Part shown: one piece after another, positions 24,237 through 36,228 of the stretch | Layout of the letters: the number at the start of each line of letters is the position of its first letter | Position numbering within the stretch: position 1 is the first letter of the stretch | Source of the DNA: Certhia americana | Taxonomy: Eukaryota; Chordata; Aves; Passeriformes; Certhiidae | Direction of reading: 5' to 3' | DNA length: 64,000 bases | Assembly (NCBI GenBank): GCA_018697195.1 | Contig: CM031857.1 | Span: 61,784,583-61,848,582, forward strand | Program-made: the position numbers and the translations under genes | The notes under the pieces: model-generated | What the model was told of the DNA's origin: nothing | What the model saw: only the letters and a program-made list of their open reading frames with translations | Database searches by the model: none

Positions 24237-24703
24237 TGGCAGGTCAAGGGAGGTGAGACCTTACCTGAAGGGCTGTGTTGAGTCCTAGGCAGTCCTCTTA
24301 GTACAAGAGAGACATGGAGATTCAGGACCAAGTCCAGGTTAGTGCTGCAAATATGATTAAAGGACAGAGGATCTCTCTTATGAGGAAAGTCTGAAGGAGT
24401 TGTACCTGGTTAGCCTCAAGAAGAGATATCTAGGAGGAGACCAACTGAAGGGATGGTGCCAAGAGGATGGATCCAGACTCTCAGTGGTGGTGATGATCAG
24501 TAGAATAAGAGGATACAGGCAGAAGCTGAAACACAGGAAGTTCCACCTGAACATGAAGAAGAACTTGAACTTCTTTACTGTGAGAGTTACTAAGCACTGG
24601 AAATTGCTCCAAGGAAACCTGCTTATGAGCAGAGGCTGTACTAGGTAACTTCCAGTGGTCCATTCCAACTTTACCTACTCTGAGATTCTGTAATTCTGTG
24701 ATC
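24237..24703 (+). mobile_element. CR1 LINE 3' part with internal deletion
   Basis: It begins in the ORF2 segment CAGGTCAAGGGAGGTGAGAC and continues through AGTACAAGAGAGACATGGAG, GAGGAAAGTCTGAAGGAGTT and the AGGAAGTTCCACCTGAACAT region. It ends with GATTCTGTAATTCTGTG, the CR1 terminal-repeat form. Relative to the usual CR1 order, the piece between the GAGGTGA motif and the codons before the YK.D motif is shortened, and stops break the pol frame. The longest piece of frame left is 24400-24648. Confidence 0.82.
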
Positions 24704-25285
24704 AAGATGTGAAATCCCACATGTTTAGGTATTTAGAGGGAAAAAAGAATACAGAACAGAAAAACATAATCAGATCTTGCTTACCTTGTCACATTTTTTT
24801 ATTATCATTATGGAAATATCAAAAGGCACAATGTATATTACAGTTGCATCAGTGATATAACAGCTAAAACTAAGATTCGAGTTTCAGGAAGTTACTATTC
24901 TTGTTTATAGATCAAAAAATCACTGTAATTGTAACAGTTTCTCTTCAATTTTTGAAAATTCTTCATGTTATAAAAGCTTTTAATCTAAAATTGTTATACT
25001 TATATTGTTATACTTGTATCCTACAGGTTCTCAGCAAATTTATATTTCTTTTGTCAGGTTACAGGTAGACAAAAAATGTTACATTCTAGTCTGATGAGTT
25101 AACTTGTCTGTCTTCCAGTCACACACAGTTGCTCTCTCACTCTTACTTCAGAAGGAAAGGGAGGAAGTAAAGTGAAAAAGCCTGTGGGTTAAGATAAAGA
25201 CAGGGAGAGAGGTTATTAGTTATCATCGAAAAAAAATAAACTCAGCTTGAGAAGGATTAATTTAATTTACTGCTAAGTACATTTG
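24704..25285. other. Unique AT-rich sequence
   Basis: Nothing recognised. Confidence 0.5.
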
Positions 25286-25346
25286 AAGAATTAACAACAA
25301 AACAAACAAAAAAACCCAAAAAACCAAAAACAAAAAATAACACAAC

Positions 25347-25379
<33 letters not shown>
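25286..25379. repeat. A/C-rich block ending in a 32-nt poly-C
   Basis: From 25286 to 25347 the plus strand is almost only A and C in AAAC and AACCC-like units. An uninterrupted run of 32 C follows at 25348-25379. On the minus strand this is a G32 tract with strong potential for quadruplex structure. Confidence 0.9.
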
Positions 25380-25382
<3 letters not shown>

Positions 25383-26089
25383 ATAATTCCCTTCTTTCTC
25401 CTCCCATTCCCTTTTTTCCCAGTCTTAGTATCACTTGTTCATTTCAGAGTCCTCTACTTCCTTCTTATCTCAAAGAGGTGCAGGTAATGGGGACAGTGAT
25501 TAATCCATAATCATTTGTCTCTTGCATGCTTTCCTCACATTTATTCTTCTAATCCACTGTGAGTTCTTCCTACAGGCTACAAGTCTTCAGGAAATGTTCA
25601 TATCTTCTGATGTGGGTGGTTCATGATCCTCCTCAAAGAGGCCAACCATGCAACATCCCTCTGCCAACACTTTGTCACTTTCATCCAATAAATACAACCT
25701 GCAAAATAATTTTACTTATACTGCATATTCCAAAATTATTTTCTCATGGGCATTTACTTTAAAACTTATTCCATCTACAAATGGAAATATATGAAGTAGT
25801 AGAAACCTAGTATTCTGCTACTTACAGCTGAAAACTGAGATAATATCCTATGAGGTTAAAAGTATTTTTTTGCCTTAAGTGGAAAGTTGGGGCACTGACT
25901 ATAATGAAATGGATAAGGTTAATTGCCAATTACATGGCAATAGCTTAGAGGGTTTTCTGTTAAAAAACTGTGTTTTGTTAACCTGAGAAAATGATGCATG
26001 TTGAAGTTATTTTGTTCACAGCATGTATGACACTGTGCCCAGCTTTCTAAGAGTAAGGAAATTACCACAATTTGCAACACTGAAGATTA
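25380..26089. other. Unique sequence
   Basis: No gene or repeat recognised. The plus-strand frame at 25559-25762 lacks any family signature. Confidence 0.45.
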
Positions 26090-26285
26090 TGAATTTTTTT
26101 GACTTTCTAGGAGGTTTTGGATTTTGGGGAGGGGGCTATTTTGAGTTTTTGAGTTGTTTCATGGTTTGGGGTATTTTTTGTTTTGTTTTTGTTTTGTTTG
26201 TTTTTGTTTGTTTGCTTGGTTTGGTGTGGGGGCTTTTGGGTTTTTTTGTGATTGGGTTGAGTTTGGGATTTCTTGTTTTGTCTTT
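26090..26285 (+). repeat. G/T-rich low-complexity block
   Basis: This stretch is dominated by T and G (TTTTGG, TTTTGTTTG and GGGGG units) with very few A or C. The open frame across it, rich in Phe, Gly, Leu and Val, is a product of composition. Confidence 0.8.
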
Positions 26286-28267
26286 TAGCAGGAGAGGCCT
26301 GGGAAATCTGACTGCTATAAAATGGAATCTGAACTTACATGTATTTTCACTTTATTCTAAAATCCCATGAGATCTACTTTTACTCTGGTACACTTTTAGC
26401 AGAGAGTTTACAAATTAGAGCAAATAACTGTTAGCAGCATATATACATGGGGATTATGTAAACCACTGTGGTGATAGTCAGCATTAAACAGGTTAGTGGG
26501 AGCTGCTAAAAGAACAGCTGCCTCTGTTCTCAGAGGAAGAGGCAGAATGAGTTGTTTTATCAGTCACTTAACTGGAGGTTAAGGATGCAGATGTTATCAC
26601 TGTTATGATGTTTGGGATTTTTTTTGAGAACTGTTACTGATCTTACTGAATAGAGCTCAGATGCAGTTTAAGACACCAGAATTAAAGGGTCTACACCCTG
26701 TATGTGTAAGCAGAAGCTAGGAGCTCCTTAATGCTTTAAAATCAGAGGCTTTGATTTATTTAAACAGGCATAGATTGTATCACTCAGCATTTAGCATTTT
26801 TGAGATGCTTAGTAACCATCTTATTGCTACTTGGGTCATGAGTCTCCTCTATCTTATTTACCTTCTTTCTGTAGCAGTTGCCAGTAGGCCAGAGCATTTC
26901 AGGTAGTGTAATACCTATGTTTATCTCCTAGTTGATATAATCAGTGAAGTTAGGAAGATGAATTTGACTCCTCCTGAAGCAGATCTTTACTGCCTCAGTT
27001 CTGAAATTTCTGAATAGAGCTGACAGCTGTGACGCAGAATCCACACACTTTCATCTACTTTCATGTACTAGATAGGTAGCTAGCTGTATGCCAATTGGGT
27101 TATTTTGTGGTGTCTTAAATGACATAAAATGTCTATTTTAGCCTAAGACAAAATATAGCCTCATGTCCATTCTCTATAATGGGAATGAAGACATCTACCT
27201 GACAGTCAGAACCTTCATATAGGTATCTAGATTTAAGTGACTTGTTATCAAATGCACTCCTATTCAGCAGGCTAGATTTCTTTGCTTTGCCACAGTTGCC
27301 TAATGGCTTTTCAGACATCGGAGGTTATGTAGCCTAGCAATTCACTGACACCCCAGGTAGGGCATGGGTTCCTAGCAAACCTCCTATGCTATAGCAACTT
27401 TCCCATAAAGAACTTTTGAGTACCTGTGAGAAGTAAACAGCACTAAGTCCTTCCTTGTGTTCCCAGGTTTAAGTAATTAAATCAAGACTATAATTTTTTC
27501 CTCACACATTTTTCCCCCATATTAATTGTGTGTCCAAATAGCTCAGTTTACTTAATTTCACTTTTCTGGGGAGAAATGGGAAATTATAGTTTTTTGCACC
27601 TTTTTACAGTAGAGGTCTTGAATTTTACCCATGCCCTTCTGCTGTTAAAAACTGCAGCAGTCACAATGGATAGTGTAGAGAAAAAAGCTCCTTATACCTT
27701 ACAACTATTAGTGATTATCAATGATTCTATCATTATATTAATATTTTCATATGAAAAAAAAGGCAAAAAAACAAAGGCAGAAAAAAACAATGGAAAATTA
27801 TTCTTCATTTAACTTTCTTCACAGGGAAGTACAGACAAGGAAGACTGAAGAGAATGGAGTTTGTTAGAAAATTGCAAAGCCAACCCAGAAAAGTCCAGAA
27901 AAGAGTATAATTTAGATAAGCTTCTTTAAACCAGGAAACATTAACTGTTAATTCTGTAAAGTTTTAATTCTTCTTCCTCTGATTAATAAAAATGTACTTT
28001 TATATCTTGTATGCAGGTACACTGAAGAACATTCAATTTTCCATGTAGTCGGTGTCATTTACTTGGCTATGGCTTTCTATCTCCCTCATGTTTTGTAGCC
28101 TTGTTACCTATGTGATTCAAAAGGCCTGGACACTGGCTTATTTTTTTTACAAGCCATCTTCAACTAACTTTGTATTTTACTGGCTTGATTTATGACTTCA
28201 TTATACGTGAAACACAGGTGAAAGTTGTGTGTTCCTTTTCTCCACTACCATCACTACATTGTTTTTA
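26286..28267. other. Unique AT-rich sequence
   Basis: No recognised gene, RNA or repeat over about 2 kb. Confidence 0.5.
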
Positions 28268-28385
28268 GAGCTGTGGTTTTTTTGGTTCATTTTTGTGGTT
28301 TGTTTGGTGTGTTTGCTTAGTTTGATTTGTTTGGGGTTGAGAGAGGATTATTGAGCTTTTTGGTTGGGGTTTTTTTGAGGGGTTC
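28268..28385 (+). repeat. G/T-rich low-complexity block
   Basis: T/G-dominated units such as TTTTTTTGG, TTTGTTTGG and TTGGGGTTTTTTTGAGGGG. It is of the same kind as the blocks at 26090-26285 and 36229-36420. Confidence 0.7.
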
Positions 28386-31374
28386 ATTTTAATCTGTAGT
28401 TTTATTTATGTGTTTCTGATGATACTTGGTCTAAAAGATCAGGATCAGTTTTATAGAATGATGTACAGGGCCAGCCTCAATGTAATTTTTTTTGTATTAT
28501 GAGCATTACCTAACCAATTTGGATTTACTTGTCTTTTTAAGAGCCAATCAGAATTTATCAGATTGATTCAATGCCCTCATCCTTCACTGACTCTCAGTAA
28601 TGGCATCCACATCATCCAATATACTTTTCTGATTGCTTAAGTTCCCATCACTTTAAACTGCCAACACAATGTTTTTTTTCTTTTTTTTTCTTCCTTTTTT
28701 TCCGTCCTGGAATGCATGTGAAGCCACTGGAAATGACACAATTTTTCAAGTACTGCAAGAAATAAAATTGCATCAAAGTTGTTTGCTTCAATTAAACTAT
28801 TGACAAGAGTTTAAAATAAAATCAATTGAGCAAATCAGAAAGTGCTATTAACCACACCAAGTCCAACTCTGGGTAACTTCCCCTCTTTGTATAAAGCTAA
28901 TGTGAACTAAAAAGATGAAAAATCCAATTCTTCTTCTAATTAAATCACAGCATTGGAAATAATCTCACTTTTTTGAGATGTATGTAAGTAAGTCTAATCA
29001 CAAGTTGCTGTATAATGCTAAAACCAGCAGACACCTCTTTAGTATAAACAAAATATAAACAGTAAATTGGCAAACTAAGTGTTTGATAAAGTACATATTA
29101 CAAAAGAAAGCATTTAAATTTTAAATGACAGTAGATGGGGAAGAATGTTTTATTGAAGTAGGTGCCAGTCTGTTAGAGGACTTTTATGCAAATAATTGGC
29201 TGTAAAGTTGTTACATTTTTGTAAATTTTTTGTAGGCATAACAGTTAGGCCAAGTCATTACAATGTCACCTACAATAAGACTCCCAGTAAAAATAACAGA
29301 CATTCTCAAGAGGCTATTTCCATTGCTGCTGCTTCCATAAGGCTTCACTGAGACCAAGAAAAACGTGGATAATAATTGGCTAGTACATCTCTGAATTATA
29401 TCTTGTTAGTATTTATGTCACTCATTTTAAGACACAAATGGATCAGTCACCACCTCTTGCTTTTTTCTCCATTGTTTATCACTATAAATGAAGACATCAA
29501 AATTGTTATAGATAGTAGAATATTGTTATGGATAGTTGAAAATGGGATGCATGTTACAAAAACAGCTCCATCCCAGTTTCCTTCCTTATTTTTTTTGGTG
29601 ACTTTGTCTTTATTTTGTTTTGTTATGTGTTTGTTATGATTCTGTAAGTTACTAAGTCTTCATTGAACACTGGAAAGTTATAGCTATATCTCAAGTAATA
29701 TTTATGCCATCTTGAAAAGAAATCCTAGAAAAAAAATTGAAAAAAAGATCAATCCTTTAGTAGGAATTCTTAGATGAAGTTAAGAAAAGCTTATTTTCAG
29801 GTAGCTAAAATTCTAGTTGGCATTCTTTAATTCTAAATCTTTAGATATCAAGGGAAAGTGTCTACACCTTAAGAGGAAAACTAACTAACACATAAAACCC
29901 ACTTTTTAGTCTCTAACAATTTAAGGAAATGTATCAAGTAGAAATTATCTGGCTCACTTAATTTACCATTTACATTTTTTATATTTTTTAATTTTTGTGA
30001 AGCAAATGCATGACTTGCCTCTCTACTGTTCCTCAACTATAACCAATCTCAAAAAGGAAACCATTTTTTTTTTTTTAATTTGCTGCATTGAAGCATTATT
30101 GTTCACTTATTTTTTAATGTTGAAAGCCATTTTGAGTTATTTCAGTCATACGTCTATCATGTATTTCATCCACCAACTAGATACTAGAGATTCTAAGATT
30201 AGAATCTTAGAATTAGATTGTGCAAGATTAAGAACCATCAATAGTGGATGGAGTAATTACTCTACTTTTCCCCTAGCACAATATTACTTCTGAGAGCTGT
30301 CTATTCTTTCTGTGGTTCACTAGCAGCTGCTAAAATTTGTGATGCAAAATAAATTGTGTCCTCTAAAACACTGGTGATGGTGACGGTGGTGATGTTTTTG
30401 TTTGGTTTTTTCCTGGTTTTGTTTTTGGTGTTATTGTTGTTGCTGCTCTTGTTGTTCAGTTGCTTTTATTAGTTAAAATAATTTTAAAGAAAGTTTTCCC
30501 AAATTTAAACAAAATAATATGATTTTCCTTTACACAAGTTACACAAATCATCTCAAAGTTTGTAATAGGCAGGTCAATTAAAGTGTGCTTAAATTACCAA
30601 TGGCACACTGATGGAAGGAAAGGCAGAGTGGGGAGGTGCAAGATGAGTGGTGATTTATCTTGCCTGTATTCCAGCCTCTGCAAACAAAATCTCCAATGCA
30701 CATATTCTGCTAGATTTGTTTTACCATTCATGGACAGAAATAGTCTCATACATAGGGCAACTGACTTATGTAAGTCAATCTTATCAATCTTATCAATCTT
30801 ATCTTTATCAATCTTAAAAGGAGATATATTGCCTCGGGAAATGCCTATTTCTTTTCATGAATCATGAAGAGAGCTTAGATGACTATTTTTATCCTGAGCA
30901 CCTAACTTTTAGCTAGAAGAAATTAGATTAAGTGAATTCAGGACATAACATTTAACTGAAACACAAAACCACGACTGGTGATATTTTAATACTAGCTTCA
31001 TGAGAAAGATTATAAACTTGACAATGTCAATAAAATGTACTGCAGATAGAGACCACCTAAAATATAATAAAACATTTCCAAGAGAAGTAGTACTATCGCT
31101 GCTTGTAAAATTGAAAACAGACTCTTAAAAAGTCCTAGATTCACAGTAAAACAACCAAGCACTGTGACTATCTAAGGACCCCACCAATAAAAAACTGAAG
31201 AGCTGTAGTTATACATGTAATCCAGCACACTCCAATTAAGGCTGTCATTATCTGGAGTCCTTCAACACCTCCACTAGGTGCCAAGATGTAGCTTTGGGGG
31301 GACCCTGTGGACACACACAGCTGCTCACTCAGTACTTTCCCCCACAGGACAGGGAGATCACTGAAGGAACATGA
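28386..31374. other. Unique AT-rich sequence with minor repeats
   Basis: No gene recognised. A perfect 24-bp palindrome with 11-nt arms and a 2-nt spacer lies at 30190-30213 (ATTCTAAGATT, AG, AATCTTAGAAT). A T/G-rich patch lies at about 30395-30450. A tandem repeat of ATCAATCTT-type 9-mers lies at about 30775-30815. Confidence 0.55.
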
Positions 31375-31763
31375 ACAGACTTAGCAGACTGTGTAAACAG
31401 TAGTTTCACAGGAGAAGCAAAAGTTACACACACAAACAAATAACAGATAGAAAAAAAGAAACTAATTTATCCAGTGCATCCCATTGACAGGTAGATGTTT
31501 ACTGACTCCTTAGAAAGCATGGTATGAGCATGTGTAATAGCTTCTAAACAAGTACCATGACCTCTAATGTCCCTATCTCCTCCTCCTTTTCTTTAACTTT
31601 TATTGCCAGGCATAACATCATATGATATGGAATATTTCTTTGGCAAACTTAGGTGAAGTGACACAACAGTGCCCCTCCCACCTTCTTGCCCATCCCCAGA
31701 CTACTCATTGTGTGAGAAAAAAAACATCTTTACACTGTGCAAGCATTTTTCAGCAACAGGAAA
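31375..31763 (-). mobile_element. Eroded ERVL-type LTR, minus orientation
   Basis: The plus strand follows the antisense order of the same bird ERVL LTR family as at 6500-7065. In order it has AGAAGCAAAAGTTACACACA, a TCCCATTGACAGGTAGATGT segment, CCATGACCTCTAATGTCCC, the TATA region, CATAACATCATATGATATGG, AATATTTCTTTGG, and CCCACCTTCTTGCCCATCCC followed by TTCAGCAACA. Many substitutions show it is much older than the 6500 copy. The 5' LTR end (right side) is missing where CR1 sequence begins. Confidence 0.65.
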
Positions 31764-32058
31764 CTTTGGCAAGATCTTCCAGTCTAACCCCACTTTTAAG
31801 GCAGATTCAGCCTGAAGCATTTTGGCCAGGACTGTGCCCTTTTGTGCACAGATTCAGATCTACAGCCTATTTGCACAACCTATACAGTTTGACTGCTTTC
31901 ACAGTAAAAAAAGAATTCTCTTATGTTCAGATGGAATAATTTCTCCTGTTCTCTATCAGCTCTTACCGTATCAGTGAACACTACTGAGAAGAACCTGTCT
32001 CCTGCTTTTTCATTCTCTCTCATCCAATCTAAAATAATATTCAGTAACGATCTTTTAT
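31764..32058 (-). mobile_element. Eroded CR1 LINE 3' part, minus orientation
   Basis: Antisense CR1 landmarks in order: AAGATCTTCCAGTCTAACCC, a TTGCACAACCTATACAGTTT segment, CACAGTAAAAAAAGAATTCT, TTATGTTCAGATGGAATAAT, and CACTACTGAGAAGAACCTGT before a diverged stretch to about 32058. The terminal octamers are missing at the junction with the LTR. No open pol frame remains. Confidence 0.7.
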
Positions 32059-33155
32059 AATCAGCTGTCAAAAAAACTTGGAACCACTAACTATTGCCCT
32101 TTTAGGTCAAAAGGTCCATACTCCAATTTTCAGCTTTCAGGTCTGTACTCTACCACTTTGGCTATATATATTTGACTTATCTTGCTGGAGTGTCTAGGAG
32201 GAAGAAAGCTGAGGAAAATGATATGGAATCATTTGCTGAAAGTCCAGTTAAACAAAATCTAACATACTACTGACATGGACAGAAAAATGTTACATGTTGT
32301 AGAAGGTGATGAGGCTAGTCAGGCATAATTTGCTTTTGGTAAATCTGTGCTGGCTTTTCCCAAACACTTCCTTCATTTGGCTTGTAATTTTATAAGAGAA
32401 CTTATTCCACTAGTTTGCCAGGGAATGAACCAAGAACAATCAAAAAAACCACAAAACCCTGAATTACTTCAAAACCAGAGACATAAATTGTATGGGATAA
32501 GAACATGATTAAATTGAATTTATTTTAGCTTAATAAATTCCATAACAATAATTCTCATTATTTTTCATATGTTTTTATTGTATTTTTTGTCAGCCAATTC
32601 ATTTGCATAAACATGTGCTTATTAACTACAAAATCATCCAATGAGTCACATAGACTGACCTTTTAATTGCTGCTGTTCATCTCAAAATAGGTTTTATTAA
32701 GACCAAAGGGTAAGTTTATAATCCACTGATGTGGAATACTAAGGAATTAACACTGGCTCAATTTTGGCAATTAAATGGATTTTATTTTATTGTGTGAATT
32801 CTAAAATATCATCTATATGATTAATTTGCTTTTTCTACAACTTTAAATCATTCAATTGGCTCCTGTATAATTGCTATGCCTAAGGAATCTCAGGAAAAGA
32901 AAAAAAGATTAATCTTTAGAGAATCAATTTCTGATAAGAAAGAAGCCTGCTTTAGGACTGCTTTACTGTCCCTAAAGTAAAGCTGTTCATCTAAGCAGAG
33001 GCAGCATTCAGAATCTTACTTCTCCCTTTAGAACACTAAGGCTATTAATTCTGAATACTGCAAGCCATATAATCAATAAAAGATAAAATATTTCAGCCTA
33101 GTCATAGCAAGAATGCAATGCATGCTTACAGAAGTTGCACAGGGAGGAAATGAGG

Positions 33156-33156
<1 letters not shown>
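32059..33156. other. Unique AT-rich sequence
   Basis: Nothing recognised. Confidence 0.5.

Positions 33157-33200
<44 letters not shown>
33157..33200 (+). repeat. (GATA)11 microsatellite
   Basis: Eleven uninterrupted GATA units, followed by TA-rich sequence to about 33215. Such long pure tetranucleotide runs are usually polymorphic in length. Confidence 0.97.
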
Positions 33201-33934
33201 TAGATATATATATCATATGGCATAACTATTGTTTTTTGTCCATAAGCAGGTGGGAAAAAAGTGATATTCTAAGTTTCTCAGTTGTCCATAATTTTGGAAA
33301 GAATATGAATAGGAAAATAATATTTACTTTAATATTAGTATGAATTTCTGTAATTACATTAACAGTATACTTTCAGGATGCTAATTTGCTATCATATCTG
33401 ATTCTTTTATATGCCAAAATTTAGAAATTTTACCACATTATGCTATTAACACTTATTTGATGAGAGCTAGAGAGTGACTCATGAGAAATAATTTTGTAAA
33501 ATTTTAGACACTTAGTCTTTATTTTCTTGCTAAACTCTTGCTCCGTTTTCCCAAATCAGAAAGTCTTCTCCCTGTACACTGTTTGGGCAAAGGCGAGTAC
33601 TTAAAAAAATATTATTGAACACTTCACTCAAAAAAGTTAACATAGCCTACTTCAAGATCTACCTGTATTTATCTATCAAGAAACATTGAGGGCAGAGATC
33701 TGTTGCAAGTCCTATATCTCTATGGCCCTTAGTCATCACTGTTACAACTAGAGGCAAATGCTGTCCGAGAGCTCAGGATCAGAAACAAAATCTTCTTGGT
33801 AGCTATCTGCACTTGTTTTTCTAACAGACAAAATTAAGACGTATAATATATTAAGATTTTGTTTCTTATAAAATATATTGCATGAATAATAAATGCAGGA
33901 ATGACTAACAAGTTTTCTGTGCAATATGACATTT
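33201..33934. other. Unique AT-rich sequence
   Basis: Nothing recognised. The minus-strand frame at 33748-33972 partly overlaps the CR1 that follows and is not a gene. Confidence 0.5.
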
Positions 33935-34375
33935 GAAGTGAGCTTGGTGAACCTGGAGAGAAGCAAAGTCAAGACCCTGAATTTTGTAAGAATGAATTTT
34001 CATCTGTTTAAGAGCTGGTGAATGAGACCCCCCAGGTAACTGTCTTTAGGGACAAAGGGGCTGGCCAAAGCTGGCAGTTACTTAAGGCCACTTTTCTTAG
34101 AGTTGAAGAGCTCTCTGTCTTGGAGTGTAGGAAATCAAGTCAGGCAGGCTGGAAACTGACTTGACTAAGCAAGAATCTTCTCCTCAAACTGAGTAGTAAG
34201 AAAGAAATGCATGGCCAGGTGAGGCAAGGGTAGGTGATCTGAGGACATCCTTAACAGGTGTGCAGATGGCATGAAGTTGAGCGGTGCAGTTGATATGGAC
34301 AAGCTTGAGAATTGGACCTGTGAGAACCTCATGAGGTACAAAGAGTCTCAGTGCAAGGTAGTTTTCATTTTTGTC
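33935..34375 (+). mobile_element. CR1 LINE, ORF2 linker region joined to the RT C-terminal part
   Basis: The left part (to about 34230) matches the CR1 ORF2 segment between endonuclease and reverse transcriptase: CAAGACCCTGAATTTTGTAA, TTTAAGAGCTGGTGAATGAG, CTTTAGGGACAAAGGGGCTG, AAGGCCACTTTTCTTAGAGT and CAGGCAGGCTGGAAACTGAC. The right part (34250-34365) jumps to the C-terminal half of RT: GTGTGCAGATGGCATGAAGT, GAGCGGTGCAGTTGATATGG, and GAGAACCTCATGAGG before CAGTGCAAGGT. Most of the RT palm is therefore deleted between about 34230 and 34250. A smaller deletion follows the TTGATATGG motif. Non-functional. Confidence 0.78.
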
Positions 34376-34390
34376 CACCTACTACTCAGT

Positions 34391-34641
34391 GTGGAGCAGA
34401 TATCTCTGCTGTAGCCCATGGGGAACTCCATGCAGGACCAGGTAGGCATACCCTGAAGGAAGCTGCTGCCTGAGGACAGGAGTCCATGCAAGAGCTAGTT
34501 TACTAACAGGACCTGTGGCTCATGGGGGACCCACATCAGAAAATCTATTCCTGAGGGTTTGTTTCCTGTTGAAAGGACCACACTGAAGCAGTTCATGAAG
34601 GGCTACAATCTTTGGGAAGGACCCAAGCTGGAGAAGTCAAG
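34391..34641 (+). mobile_element. ERVL-like 3' internal fragment (imperfect tandem units)
   Basis: The stretch carries degenerate repeats of a CTGTAGCCCATGGGGAAC, CTGTGGCTCATGGGGGACC and GGGCTACAATCTTTGGGAAG type, each followed by an AGCAG or AGAAG motif. From memory these match the region just upstream of the 3' LTR in avian ERVL elements. It lies immediately after the CR1 fragment. No LTR follows: sequence beyond about 34690 is unique and reaches a poly-T tract. Assignment rests on the unit pattern only. Confidence 0.5.
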
Positions 34642-34908
34642 AAAATACTTATTGCAAAGACTTCACCTCTCAGTTGAACATTTAATCATTACAGATAAAC
34701 ATATTGTTCCACTCTCCCAAAACTAGCTCGAACCTTCTCAGAGACAATAAATTTAATTCTGTTGTCCCACATGCTCTTTGAATACTTGTATCAGTGTGCT
34801 ATTGAAAAAGAAGGATAAAATATGTATATTCACATTCACTGTTCTTCAAAGGAGATGGGAGAATTTGTGCAGAAATGTGAAGTAGAATGATGAAGTAGCT
34901 TTTTTCCT

Positions 34909-34910
<2 letters not shown>

Positions 34911-34956
<46 letters not shown>
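34911..34956 (+). repeat. 46-nt poly-T tract
   Basis: An uninterrupted run of 46 T, preceded by a T/C-rich stretch. On the minus strand it would read as poly(A), but no retrogene-like sequence was recognised next to it. Confidence 0.97.
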
Positions 34957-36228
34957 CAATTGGGAAATGAAATGAAACCATATTTCTCACTGGATGTATG
35001 TGGAAGAAATATACAATGTCCAATATGCAATTACTCCACGTAAAGAACTAAAGAAATCTGTACAGATTCATCCCTGTGAATTCAAGGAATATTTCTAGAC
35101 AAAAAAAAGACAAAAAAATCTAATGGAAACCCTTCAGTCATTTCCAGCTTTTTAGATTCTTAGATCTAGTACTGCAGGAGAAAAAATAAAACAAAACAGC
35201 ATAAGCCCCAGAAATTTTAAACCCCACCAAGTTTAAGTTATAAAATTACAATACAGAGAGGAAACTTATTTGGAAAAATTATAGGAGCAGAAATAGTTTT
35301 CTGACCAATAATCACAAATATGCTGAATAATACTATCACACGGAAATGTATGTGCTATGATTATTTGTTTCTACAGATAACAGTCTTCATTCCAAGCAAG
35401 GAACCTGTTTATAGTTTTTTTTGAATATGAAATATATCTTTTTTCTTTGAAATATATCTTTTCCCCATTTCTTTTTCTAATTATACATGGATTGCATCGT
35501 AAAGCTATGAAAAGGATCTTTGTTGTCTTTATTTACAAAGAGTATACTTAAATGACACTGAGACTAGATTCTAAATAATAAAAATTTCTGGATTTCAGTG
35601 TAGTCTTTGTGCTCTGTATTCTATACACCATCCACTCAAATCTAATAATGTTTCATCAACAATAATTTTTAAAGAATTCAGAAAGGATTAATTACATGAG
35701 TACTCAGTACTAAAATCATCAGAAGGTTATCAAATTAAGTTATTATTTGGACTGCTGTCTGATTCTTAAAGTCTTTTGCTCCGTTTTTCCATTTAATCTT
35801 AACCAAGATATCTTAAAAAGACATCTAGCAAGAACATTCCAAAATCTAATTTTGATTTAATAATACATGTGTACTATATGCAATCTTTAAATTCTTATTT
35901 GTTGACCATGGTAAGAAAACAGACAATCCAAGCAGATGCAATTACACACTGGGAATCAGTAAATTCTCTGCAAACAGTGCTTGCAGAAACAACCACATTT
36001 ATTACTTCAATCTCTGATTCTTCAGTGGGCTCAGAATTTGCATTTCAGTGGTTTCTATCCAGTCAGTGAGATTTATTAATTTCTTCTATCTCATCTTAGG
36101 ATACTTGCTGTTTATTTGGAGGATAAGAATAGATATACATTTTTGGCCTTCAAAACTATAGCTTTTAGAACAAAAAAGTAAAATCCTTGATTAAAAATTA
36201 CTTGCTGGCTCAGATCCAGTTTTGAGGG
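34957..36228. other. Unique AT-rich sequence
   Basis: Nothing recognised apart from a short local duplication of GAAATATATCTTTT at about 35428-35462. Confidence 0.5.
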
